A stretch of DNA of 64,000 nt from Pseudomonadota bacterium. GTDB taxonomy: Bacteria; Pseudomonadota; Gammaproteobacteria; JAADHS01. Each line of letters begins with the position of its first letter. Position 1 is the stretch's first letter. Below, piece by piece: positions 43,393-50,696 of this stretch. Location of the stretch: positions 49,875 to 113,874 of the forward strand of contig JAKACW010000003.1 in NCBI GenBank assembly GCA_021821045.1, given 5' to 3'. A program made the translations under genes and the position numbers. The notes under the pieces are model-generated. The model made no database searches and was not told the origin of the DNA. It saw nothing but the letters and a program-made list of their open reading frames with translations.

Positions 43393-43652
43393 AATGTGCC
43401 TTCCTTAAATCTGAGTCGATACGAAAGAGATTCAATAGCCGCGGGACGAGTAAGGTTACCATACTCGTTGCAACACCGGTCGGCCACCAACACGCGGTCC
43501 ATCATTATATATAAGTGAGGGCTCATGGAGTGTCGCGCACATCATGTCACCATTGACCGACGCGGTTGCCGGTTCTATAGTTGGAACCTCGCCGTTGGGT
43601 CGGAACGGCGGTTGCTCGATGACGCGACGTTACAGATGCGCTGGGGGGCGTA

Positions 43653-43868
43653 ATGCTGCAAACGGAACAAGAATTACGGAATCTGGAAGTGCGCGTGGAT
43701 GAACTCATCGCGCTGTGCGAGCGGCTCGAGGACGAGAATCGCGCGTTGCGCGCCAAGCACGCCTCGCTACTAAGAGAACGCGCGCATTTGATCGAGAAAA
43801 ACGAATCGGCTCGCACCCGCGTTGAAGCCATGATTCTGCGTTTGAAAACCATGGAGCAGCACGCTTGA
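43653..43868 (+). CDS. TIGR02449 family coiled-coil protein (ZapB-like)
   Basis: This 71-residue, almost entirely coiled-coil protein has a Leu heptad running through L-E-V-R-V-D-E-L-I-A-L and continuing past residue 40. It has the size and shape of ZapB-like division proteins and lies directly before zapA, as TIGR02449 genes do in many Gammaproteobacteria. A GGGGGG-rich ribosome site precedes the ATG. The stop overlaps the TTG start of zapA. A structural role near the division ring is inferred from the neighbour, not shown by the sequence. Confidence 0.85.
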   Translation: MLQTEQELRNLEVRVDELIALCERLEDENRALRAKHASLLRERAHLIEKNESARTRVEAMILRLKTMEQHA

Positions 43869-44194
43869 AGAAACCCTCCGTTCCCGTCACCGTAGTCATT
43901 CTCGACAAAGAATTCCGCATTGCCTGCGCGCCGGACGAGCGCGATGATCTGATCCGGGCCAGCAACTACCTCTCCGACAAGATGCGCGAGGTCAGAGACA
44001 GCGGCCGCCTGATCGGTCTTGACCGCGTCGCTGTGATGGCCGCCCTCAACATAGCGAATGAGTTGCTGCAGGAACGGGCCGCCGGTGGCGGTAGCGCCCC
44101 CGCGGCGGATTCGCAGCAAGTACGCACCCGCCTTCACAATCTGCATCAAAAAGTCGAGAAGGCGCTAAACGCCGGCCGACAAATGGAGTTTTAA
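43865..44194 (+). CDS. zapA: Cell division protein ZapA
   Basis: This 109-residue ZapA has the beta-strand start V-T-V-V-I-L-D-K-E-F-R-I and the motif C-A-P-D-E-R-D-D-L-I-R-A-S-N-Y-L-S with a long C-terminal coiled coil. ZapA cross-links FtsZ filaments at mid-cell. The start is a TTG at 43865 overlapping the stop of the TIGR02449 gene (TTGA), which suggests coupling. 6S RNA and fau follow, the standard gammaproteobacterial arrangement. Confidence 0.93.
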   Translation: MKKPSVPVTVVILDKEFRIACAPDERDDLIRASNYLSDKMREVRDSGRLIGLDRVAVMAALNIANELLQERAAGGGSAPAADSQQVRTRLHNLHQKVEKALNAGRQMEF

Positions 44195-44386
44195 CTCCTT
44201 CAATACCTCGACCGGACGCGAAGACGCGTCCCGCCGGCTTGCCCGGCATGGGCAGGGGTTGCAGCACCCAGCAATGCCAAGGATCGCGGCAGTAACCTCC
44301 GACCGCAGCGAACACGGATTCAATGAACTAATTATTGTTCTTTAGGTCGGCAAGCCCTCGCTCCCCGATTACGGTACAATGGTCGT

Positions 44387-44576
44387 CCGCATCCTCTGCG
44401 GCTCTCGACAACAGGCTGGGAGATTCTTGAGCCTAAATTCTATTCCCGGGAGCGAGTCAACTGACGTTGTTGTGCATGTCCGCCAGTCGGAAAGCCTGAA
44501 ACGTCATACCCGTTCCCATCTTGAACCTTTGGTTCAAGAACAAAGGTCTGTACCGGTTCTTGCGGAGGATGCCCTA
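44387..44576 (+). ncRNA. ssrS: 6S RNA
   Basis: This RNA of about 190 nucleotides lies between zapA and fau, the canonical place for 6S RNA. Terminal stem arms GCATCCTC (44389-44396) and GAGGATGC (44565-44572) pair perfectly and extend through wobble pairs. The conserved 3'-side hairpin word TTGAACC...GGTTCAAG (44521-44537) matches E. coli 6S RNA. A TACAAT -10 box (44375-44380) sits 7 bases before the predicted 5' end. 6S RNA mimics an open promoter and sequesters sigma-70 polymerase in stationary phase. Exact ends are estimates. The gap 44195-44386 otherwise holds nothing I can name. Confidence 0.9.
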
Positions 44577-44662
44577 CTTTCTGCCCACCCCTATATGCCA
44601 CTTGATCGCGCCCGACAATTGGGATTAACTTGGCGATCGTTTACTTCTGCCAAGCGCGACAC

Positions 44663-45277
44663 ATGAGCGAACAAGTCCGGCTGCGCCGGGAAAAACAAAC
44701 AGCCCGCCGCGCCATGACCGCGGAAGCACGGGCCGAGGCGGCCGAACGTATCGCGCACCGCCTCCTATCCAGCGATTCCTTCCGCCGCGCAACCCATATA
44801 GGATGTTACCTGCCATGGGGCGCCGAAGTGGATACGTCCGCGATCATCGAATACCTCTGGACACACAACAAGACCTGCTATCTGCCCGTTCTCGTACCGT
44901 CGCACCAAAACCGCCTGTGGTTTGTTCCCTTTTATCCCGACACGGTGCTGAAGACGAACCAGTATGGCATCTACGAACCCAAACCAACGAAGCGCAATCG
45001 CGCGTTGCCGCAAAAACTCGACGCCGTTTTGGTGCCGTTGGTTGCCTTCGATCGCCACGGTACCCGCATCGGCATGGGCGGCGGCTACTACGATCGAACC
45101 CTCGCCTTTCGCCGCACGCGCACAACCTGGCTAAGACCACTGCTGATCGGATTGGCGTATGAATGCCAAAAGACGGCCGTCATCCCGTCCAACCCCTGGG
45201 ACGTGCGCCTCGATGCCATCGTCACGGAGCGCACCACCTATCGCCCATCTTCGTCATCTCCGAAGCGACGCACATGA
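44663..45277 (+). CDS. fau: 5-formyltetrahydrofolate cyclo-ligase
   Basis: This protein of 204 residues has the typical N-terminal R-R-E-K-Q-T-A-R-R-A-M helix, the nucleotide-binding loop G-M-G-G-G-Y-Y-D-R-T-L (about 140-150) and P-W-D-V-R-L-D-A-I-V-T-E near the end. It converts 5-formyl- to 5,10-methenyl-tetrahydrofolate using ATP. The ATG at 44663 lacks a clear ribosome site; a TTG at 44630 with GGGA upstream is an alternative start that would add 11 residues. Its stop overlaps the EVE gene (ATGA). Confidence 0.9.
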   Translation: MSEQVRLRREKQTARRAMTAEARAEAAERIAHRLLSSDSFRRATHIGCYLPWGAEVDTSAIIEYLWTHNKTCYLPVLVPSHQNRLWFVPFYPDTVLKTNQYGIYEPKPTKRNRALPQKLDAVLVPLVAFDRHGTRIGMGGGYYDRTLAFRRTRTTWLRPLLIGLAYECQKTAVIPSNPWDVRLDAIVTERTTYRPSSSSPKRRT

Positions 45278-45738
45278 ACTACTGGTTGCTGAAGTCGGAG
45301 CCCGACACATTCGGTTTCACTGACCTGCTGATGAGTCCGCGCAAGACGACACGTTGGGACGGAGTGCGGAACTACCAAGCAAGAAATTTTTTGCGCGATA
45401 AATTCCGCCCTGATGATCTGGCGTTTTTCTATCACTCGTCATGCAAGACACCCGCGATCATGGGCACGATCAAAATCGTGAGGGCCGGTTATCCCGATCC
45501 GACCGCATTCGATCCGACGAGTCCTTACTATGACCCGAAGAGCAACATGAACGAGCCGCGATGGTTCGCTGTCGATGTGCAGGCTGCGGAAACATTTGCG
45601 ACGCCCGTCACGCTCGCAGAACTCAAACGGCATGACGCGCTTCGCGACATGTTGTTGCTGCGTCGCGGCAATCGTTTGTCGGTCACACCCGTCACCGTGA
45701 AGCAGTGGCGATACATCATGTCGCTCGCCGGACACTAG
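45274..45738 (+). CDS. EVE domain protein
   Basis: This protein of 154 residues is a complete EVE (thymocyte nuclear protein 1-like) domain: M-N-Y-W-L-L-K-S-E-P at the start, W-D-G-V-R-N-Y-Q-A-R-N-F-L (about 28-40), F-F-Y-H-S (about 51), P-R-W-F-A-V-D-V (about 95) and L-S-V-T-P-V near the end. EVE domains belong to the PUA-like fold and bind modified bases in DNA or RNA. In bacteria this stand-alone form is common beside fau, so it is not by itself a defence-island marker. The start was set by the ATGA overlap with fau. Confidence 0.92.
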   Translation: MNYWLLKSEPDTFGFTDLLMSPRKTTRWDGVRNYQARNFLRDKFRPDDLAFFYHSSCKTPAIMGTIKIVRAGYPDPTAFDPTSPYYDPKSNMNEPRWFAVDVQAAETFATPVTLAELKRHDALRDMLLLRRGNRLSVTPVTVKQWRYIMSLAGH

Positions 45739-46213
45739 ACCGCATCACATTGTTTTTGAAAAATATTTTTCCTCAATTTCACGCCGAAACGGGTACCCGC
45801 GCACCCTAAATCAAGACAACAATCTCGTCCTTGGACTACCCCGGCAAGGGACTGCAAAATTTATTTCTTCGGTGCCGATGCAGCATCGTCCGCGTGCGAC
45901 GAAGCTTTTTCAAACTTTGCCGAATCCCCGCCATGAATTGGTCGCCAATACATCGCGTTAACAAATCTCTCAGCGGAAACGCGCGAAAAAAATCACTCGT
46001 CACACGCTCAGCTAGACGTTTGAATCCGGCTTTTTTGCATCCGAGCACGCTGTTTCCGACCCATGATTTGGCTCGCAAACAAAAAAATTTTCAAAAAATT
46101 AAAGTCGATCGCACTAACGTTCGATATTAGTTAACGAAAATGACCCTGGAAATACAGATAAAGTTGTTTATACTTACATCTGTAAACGTTGTACTCACAT
46201 TGGAGGAAATGTA
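45739..46213. other. AT-rich intergenic stretch before the histone H1-like gene
   Basis: This is a 475-base gap, visibly richer in A/T than its neighbours. Short frames exist on both strands (for example 45831-46130 plus and 45836-46078 minus), but none has a ribosome site or recognisable sequence, and I do not call them. The last 80 bases contain a TATACT word (about 46170) and a GGAGG site (46202-46206) for the following gene. An H-NS- or IHF-type regulatory region would fit the composition, as inference. Confidence 0.5.
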
Positions 46214-46411
46214 ATGGCCGCAAAAAAAGCCACTGCAAAGAAAGCAGCAACTCGGAAGAAAGCCGCGACTAAAGCCAAGGTAGCTACCAAGAAGAAAGCT
46301 ACCCGGAAGAAGGCGGCAACGAAGAAAGCAGCAACCAAGAAGAAGGCTGCTGCGAAGAAGGCTGGTACCAAGAAAAAAGCAACGCGTAAGAAGGCTGCCG
46401 CTAAGAAGTAA
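46214..46411 (+). CDS. Histone H1-like lysine/alanine-rich protein
   Basis: This 65-residue protein is composed almost wholly of repeats of A-A-T-K-K / A-A-A-K-K, with Lys and Ala making up most residues and no acidic residue. It resembles the C-terminal tail of eukaryotic H1 and bacterial histone-like proteins such as AlgP and BpH1, which bind DNA without sequence specificity. TTGGAGG stands 6-8 bases before the ATG. A strong Rho-independent terminator follows within 40 bases, so it is monocistronic and probably well expressed. The repeat length is likely to vary between strains because the codons are repetitive (AAGAAG, GCAACC). Confidence 0.88.
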   Translation: MAAKKATAKKAATRKKAATKAKVATKKKATRKKAATKKAATKKKAAAKKAGTKKKATRKKAAAKK

Positions 46412-46450
46412 GGCACTTTCGACGTTTGTTTTCGATTGATCAGTCGAAGC

Positions 46451-46482
46451 AAAAGGCCTGTTTACAGGCCTTTTGCTTTTTT
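46451..46482 (+). terminator. Rho-independent terminator of the histone-like gene
   Basis: AAAAGGCCTG and CAGGCCTTTT form a 10-bp perfect stem around TTTA, followed by GCTTTTTT. It also faces the end of ilvA on the other strand and may serve both convergent genes. Confidence 0.93.
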
Positions 46483-46496
46483 AACGGGGCCGCGAA

Positions 46497-48011
46497 TTAG
46501 CCCAAAAACAGCTTATATGCGGGGTTCTCCGTCTCCTCGTCGCACTGGTATCCCAGGTCATCGAGAAACGCTTGGAAGGCCGCCGCGTCTGCCGCGGGAA
46601 CCTGAATGCCGACGAGCACCCGCCCATAGGCGGCGCCGTGGTTACGATAGTGAAACAAACTGATGTTCCAACGCTGTCCCATTTTGGTCAGAAACCGCAG
46701 TAGGGCGCCGGGGCGTTCCGGAAATTGAAATCTGAAAACGCGTTCGTTCTCCGCCAGGGCGGCATGACCCCCAACCAAATGGCGGATGTGAAGTTTCGCC
46801 ATTTCGTTGTCCGTGAAGTCAATGACTCCATAACCGTGTCCGGCCAGACGCGCGATGATATCGTCCTTTTCGCTGCCGCCGTGGCGTAGCTGAATGCCCG
46901 CGAATACGTGGGCATCGCTCGAATCGGCCATCCGATAATTGAATTCGGTGATGTTACGCTGGCCGATCAGGTGGCAAAACTGCTGAAAGCTGCCGGGTCG
47001 CTCGGGGATGGTGACCGCCAAAATCGCTTCGTTCCGCTCACCCAGCTCCGCGCGCTCCGAGACGTGGCGCAAACGGTCAAAGTTCATGTTGGCGCCACTG
47101 TCGATGGCGATCATCGTCAGGTCCTGGAGCTTTTCGCGCTCGACGTACTTCTTGACCCCAGCCACCGCCAACGCCCCCGCGGGCTCGGCAATGGAACGGG
47201 TGTCATCGAAGATGTCCTTTATCGCCGCGCAGATCTCGTCGGTGGACACCAGAATCACCTCGTCCACGCACTTTTGAGCGATTCGAAACGGTTCTTCCCC
47301 CGCCTGACGCACCGCGACACCGTCGGCAAAGATCCCGACCTGGTCTAACACCACGCGGCTGCCATGCTTTAACGCGGCGTACATGCACGCCGCGTCGTCC
47401 GGTTCGACGCCGATAACGCGAACATGGGGATAGAGATGTTTGACGAAGGCCGATATGCCCGCGATCAACCCGCCACCGCCCACCGGCACGAACACCGCAT
47501 GGACGTCCTCCTGCAGTTGGCGAAAAATCTCCAACGCGATGGTGCCCTGCCCCGCGATCACGTCCGGATCGTCGTAAGGATGAATGAACGTCAGATTTTG
47601 TTTTTGGCCCAACCCCACGGCGTGTTGATAGGCCTCGTCGTAGGTATTGCCATGCAGGACGGTGTCCGCACCCAACCGTTGCACCGACGACACCTTGATG
47701 CTCGGCGTGGTCTTGGGCATGACGATCAGCGCCTTGATGCCCAACCGATTGGCTGCCAACGCCACGCCCTGGGCATGATTCCCCGCCGATGCAGCGATGA
47801 CACCGCGCGCTCGCGACTCCGGGTCCAACCCCCACATTTTGTTATATGCGCCGCGCAGCTTGAAGGAAAAAACCGGCTGCAGATCCTCGCGCTTGAGCAA
47901 AATGCGGTTGCCAAGCCGACGGGATAACGTCGGCATGTCGTCGAGGGGTGTCTCGATCGCCACGTCGTAGACGCGGGCGCGCAGGATTTTTTCGAGATAC
48001 TGCTGAGTCAT
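46497..48011 (-). CDS. ilvA: Threonine ammonia-lyase, biosynthetic
   Basis: This protein of 504 residues has a PLP-dependent catalytic domain (about 1-325) with the PLP lysine K51 in S-F-K-L-R-G-A, the serine/glycine loop S-A-G-N-H-A-Q (about 81) and the phosphate-binding G-G-G-G-L-I-A-G (about 185). Two ACT-like regulatory domains follow (about 330-410 and 425-500). The two ACT units are the mark of the biosynthetic, isoleucine-inhibited enzyme, as opposed to the catabolic type. It makes 2-oxobutanoate from threonine. I chose the ATG at 48011 over a GTG at 48020. It is divergent from rpiA. Confidence 0.95.
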   Translation of the reverse strand: MTQQYLEKILRARVYDVAIETPLDDMPTLSRRLGNRILLKREDLQPVFSFKLRGAYNKMWGLDPESRARGVIAASAGNHAQGVALAANRLGIKALIVMPKTTPSIKVSSVQRLGADTVLHGNTYDEAYQHAVGLGQKQNLTFIHPYDDPDVIAGQGTIALEIFRQLQEDVHAVFVPVGGGGLIAGISAFVKHLYPHVRVIGVEPDDAACMYAALKHGSRVVLDQVGIFADGVAVRQAGEEPFRIAQKCVDEVILVSTDEICAAIKDIFDDTRSIAEPAGALAVAGVKKYVEREKLQDLTMIAIDSGANMNFDRLRHVSERAELGERNEAILAVTIPERPGSFQQFCHLIGQRNITEFNYRMADSSDAHVFAGIQLRHGGSEKDDIIARLAGHGYGVIDFTDNEMAKLHIRHLVGGHAALAENERVFRFQFPERPGALLRFLTKMGQRWNISLFHYRNHGAAYGRVLVGIQVPAADAAAFQAFLDDLGYQCDEETENPAYKLFLG

Positions 48012-48065
48012 GGGGGCCACTTTACCCCGCCAAAGGCGGTTGGTGATACACTTGGGCGAGATTTT

Positions 48066-48088
48066 ATACTAAAAACCGTCATTAGTAT
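48066..48088. promoter_or_regulatory. Inverted repeat in the ilvA-rpiA divergent gap
   Basis: ATACTAA (48066-48072) and TTAGTAT (48082-48088) form a perfect 7-bp inverted repeat with a 9-base spacer in the 123-base gap between the two divergent genes. It could be an operator read from both sides. No regulator is identified. Confidence 0.45.
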
Positions 48089-48134
48089 CAGCGAGTTAAG
48101 CGGCAGACTCCGCAACCACGTGGGAGAAGAATGA

Positions 48135-48791
48135 ATGTCACTAGATGATTACAAGAAAGCCGCGGCGTTGGCCGCCCTAGATTACGTCGAACCCGGAATG
48201 ATCGTCGGCATCGGCACCGGATCGACCGCCAACCACTTCATCGACGCTCTGGCCAAGATCAAACACAAGATCGACGGCACTGTGGCCAGCTCCGAAGCGT
48301 CCGCCAAGCGACTGAAGGGCCATGGCATCGAGGTTATGGACCTCAACGCCACCGGCGATCTCTCTTTATATGTAGACGGCGCGGACGAATCCAATCGCCA
48401 CCTGCACCTGATCAAAGGCGGCGGCGGCGCGCTGACACGGGAAAAGATCGTCGCCGGCGCCAGCAAGAAATTCGTCTGCATCGCCGATCACACCAAAAAG
48501 GTCGACATCCTCGGCAACTTTCCCCTGCCCATCGAGGTGATCCCCATGGCCCGCAGCTTCGTCGCCCGCCAAGTGGTCAAGCTCGGCGGCAACCCGGTGC
48601 TGCGCCAAGGCTTCACGACGGACAACGGCAATCTGATTCTCGATGTTCACGGCCTGCAGATCGCCGAACCCGCGAAACTCGAAGCCGAACTCAATAATAT
48701 TCCCGGCGTCGTCACCAACGGCATCTTCGCCATCCGCCCGGCGGATGTGTTGATTCTCGGTGGACCGGACGGCATCGAGACGCTCACTTAA
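48135..48791 (+). CDS. rpiA: Ribose-5-phosphate isomerase A
   Basis: This 218-residue RpiA has [13 protein letters not shown] (about 26-38, substrate phosphate loop), S-S-E-A-S (about 52), D-G-A-D-E (about 81-85, catalytic Asp) and [11 protein letters not shown] (about 94-104, catalytic Glu and Lys). It interconverts ribose-5-phosphate and ribulose-5-phosphate. A GGGAGAAG site lies upstream. An ATG at 48131 is out of frame. Proximity to ilvA is common in Gammaproteobacteria. Confidence 0.96.
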   Translation: MSLDDYKKAAALAALDYVEPGMIVGIGTGSTANHFIDALAKIKHKIDGTVASSEASAKRLKGHGIEVMDLNATGDLSLYVDGADESNRHLHLIKGGGGALTREKIVAGASKKFVCIADHTKKVDILGNFPLPIEVIPMARSFVARQVVKLGGNPVLRQGFTTDNGNLILDVHGLQIAEPAKLEAELNNIPGVVTNGIFAIRPADVLILGGPDGIETLT

Positions 48792-48810
48792 CGAGTACTT
48801 TGCTTTTGCT

Positions 48811-48886
48811 GTGGGAGCGGGCAGTTGTGGGAGCGGATCATTCCGCGATTCTTGGTCGGTAACATCGCGGAAGAATCCGCTCCCAC
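48811..48886. repeat. REP/BIME cluster 9 (partial, forward and reverse units)
   Basis: A truncated start of a unit (GTGGGAGCGG, 48811-48820) is followed by a complete forward unit (48827-48850) and a reverse unit (48864-48886, ATCGCGGAAGAATCCGCTCC then CAC). They fill the convergent gap between rpiA and ybaK. Confidence 0.9.
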
Positions 48887-48911
48887 ACGACACAATCCCC
48901 CGAGATGCGCC

Positions 48912-49382
48912 TCACATCGGCGAGCTGAACTTCCCGTGAACGGCCGTGCCCATCATTTTCTGAAAGTCTTTGCCCTTCAGATGCACCACGTCGGTGTGGT
49001 CTCCCGCCTCGAAATAGACGTCCGATAGGCGCGTTAGATCATCGTCAATCAACACATTCATCCCGTAGGCCGCGCCGATCGGCGGAATCGCTCCGACGTC
49101 GCAATCCGAAAATAACTGCGTTAATTCCTTCTCGGTGGCAAGACCAAGGCGGCGGTTCATCTGCCGGCTTACCCGACCCAGTTCGAGATGATGGGTAGAA
49201 GGGATGAGCACCATCAAATAACCGTCTTCGTCCTCGAGAACCACCGGCTTGACGAACTGGTCGGCGGGAATGTTTGCCGCGCGCGCTGTACTGCGGCTGG
49301 TTGAGGTCGGCGAATGGGGGAGCACTTCATAGTCGACGCCGCTGTTGTTCAAGTATTCCTGGAGAGTGATCGCGATAGCCAT
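48912..49382 (-). CDS. YbaK/EbsC-family aminoacyl-tRNA deacylase
   Basis: This 156-residue YbaK/ProX-type editing domain has V-D-Y-E-V-L-P-H-S near residue 16, the conserved lysine in F-V-K-P-V-V-L-E-D (about 43-51) and the G-A-I-P-P-I-G loop (about 97-103). Family members hydrolyse mischarged aminoacyl-tRNAs such as Cys- or Ala-tRNA(Pro). Which tRNA is cleared here cannot be told. AGGAGG lies before the ATG. A 126-base gap with no evident feature separates it from the HDAC-like gene. Confidence 0.88.
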   Translation of the reverse strand: MAIAITLQEYLNNSGVDYEVLPHSPTSTSRSTARAANIPADQFVKPVVLEDEDGYLMVLIPSTHHLELGRVSRQMNRRLGLATEKELTQLFSDCDVGAIPPIGAAYGMNVLIDDDLTRLSDVYFEAGDHTDVVHLKGKDFQKMMGTAVHGKFSSPM

Positions 49383-49508
49383 GGCACACCTCCTTTAGAT
49401 GGTGTATTGGAGAGAACACGCGTACCTCATATTACGTCCAGATCAGCACGTCAGCAAACCTGCACAATCAGCTCAATGTCTTGATTGTTCTACGATTCCA
49501 TCGCAGGA

Positions 49509-50429
49509 TCAGCCCATCAACGCTTTAATGTGGGCGGCGGCGCTGCGACCCAAAGCCGACAACGCATAGCCGCCTTCCAGGGTCGCGACAATCCGTCCGG
49601 CCGCAAACCGATCAGCAATTTTTTTCACCTGCTCAGTGACCCACCCATAGTCGTCGTCGGTAAAGCGCAGCCCAGCCATATCGTCTTCGGCATGGGCGTC
49701 AAAGCCCGCCGAGATCAGAATCAACTCGGGCGCGAACGCCTCGAGGCGGGGAATCCACCGCGCCAGCACACCTTCGCGAAACGCCCTGGAACCGCTGCCC
49801 GCCGGCAGCATGATCCGAATAGCGCCACCGGTTTCCGCCTCGACGGGAACGTGCGGATAGTAGGGATGCTGAAAGCTCGAGCACATCAACAAGCGCGGTT
49901 CGTCTTGAAATATGGCCGCCGTGCCATTGCCGAAGTGCACGTCGAAGTCCACGATCGCGACCCGTTTCACCTGATGGATGGCCAGCGCATGGCAGGCGCC
50001 CACCGCAATATTGTTGAAAATGCAGAAACCCATGGCGTGCGCCCTGTCGGCATGGTGACCCGGCGGACGCACGTTGCAGAACGCCGCACCGGCCTCGCCG
50101 CGCATCACTAAATCGACGCCAAGGACGACCGCGCCGGCCGCGCGCAACGCTGCATTGAGCGAGTGCGGGTTCATGCTGGTGTCCGGATCGAGCATCAAAT
50201 GCCCTTCCTTGGGGGCTTGGGCAAAAATGGCGTCGACATAGCGCGGGTCGTGGGCGCGTATCAATTGCTCGCGGGTGGCCAGGGGCGCATCGTATTCCCG
50301 CATCAGATCCAGCATGCCCGCTGCCGTCAGGCGATCGCGAATCGCGGTAATGCGTTGCGGACTCTCCGGGTGGTAATAACCCATTTCGTGGAGCAGGCAG
50401 TCGGGATGGGAAATCAATGCGACAAACAT
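49509..50429 (-). CDS. Histone deacetylase-family (acetylpolyamine amidohydrolase-like) protein
   Basis: This 306-residue arginase/deacetylase-fold zinc enzyme has active-site features in order: R-P-P-G-H-H-A (about 122-128, tandem His), D-F-D-V-H-F-G-N-G-T (about 160-169, zinc Asp and His) and I-S-A-G-F-D-A-H (about 240-247, second zinc Asp). Bacterial members remove acetyl groups from lysines, polyamines or small molecules. The next gene is a Pat-type protein acetyltransferase on the opposite strand, so the pair could set and clear acetyl marks, which is inference. Confidence 0.92.
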   Translation of the reverse strand: MFVALISHPDCLLHEMGYYHPESPQRITAIRDRLTAAGMLDLMREYDAPLATREQLIRAHDPRYVDAIFAQAPKEGHLMLDPDTSMNPHSLNAALRAAGAVVLGVDLVMRGEAGAAFCNVRPPGHHADRAHAMGFCIFNNIAVGACHALAIHQVKRVAIVDFDVHFGNGTAAIFQDEPRLLMCSSFQHPYYPHVPVEAETGGAIRIMLPAGSGSRAFREGVLARWIPRLEAFAPELILISAGFDAHAEDDMAGLRFTDDDYGWVTEQVKKIADRFAAGRIVATLEGGYALSALGRSAAAHIKALMG

Positions 50430-50509
50430 GGCACGGTCACCTCGTTGCGGGTATGTTAGCGCAAATTGTGGGATCCGACCCCTGTGTCAGTTCGTCGTAG
50501 TCCGCCGTT

Positions 50510-50613
50510 GTGGGAGCGGATCATTCCGCGATTGACTTGGCGAAGAATCGCGGTAGGAAACCACTCCCACGAAAAGTGTGTCCGCAACTGTGGGAGCGGA
50601 TTATTCCGCGATT
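50510..50613. repeat. REP/BIME cluster 10 (three units)
   Basis: Forward (50510-50533), reverse (50546-50570, AATCGCGGTAGGAAACCACT then CCCAC) and forward (50590-50613) units alternate in the divergent gap between the HDAC-like and Pat-type genes. This is one of the few REP clusters located at gene starts and not at gene ends. Confidence 0.92.
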
Positions 50614-50696
50614 CTTGGACCGAATCATCAACGGCGCCAGTTTCAACGCGAAACGAGCTCCTCCCGCCCGGAAACGTCCTGGCATAGAATGCGTCC

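Noticed and set aside
45274..45738. Defence island around the EVE-domain gene
   Set aside because: The gene sits in the standard housekeeping position after fau, and no nuclease, methylase or abortive-infection gene is nearby.
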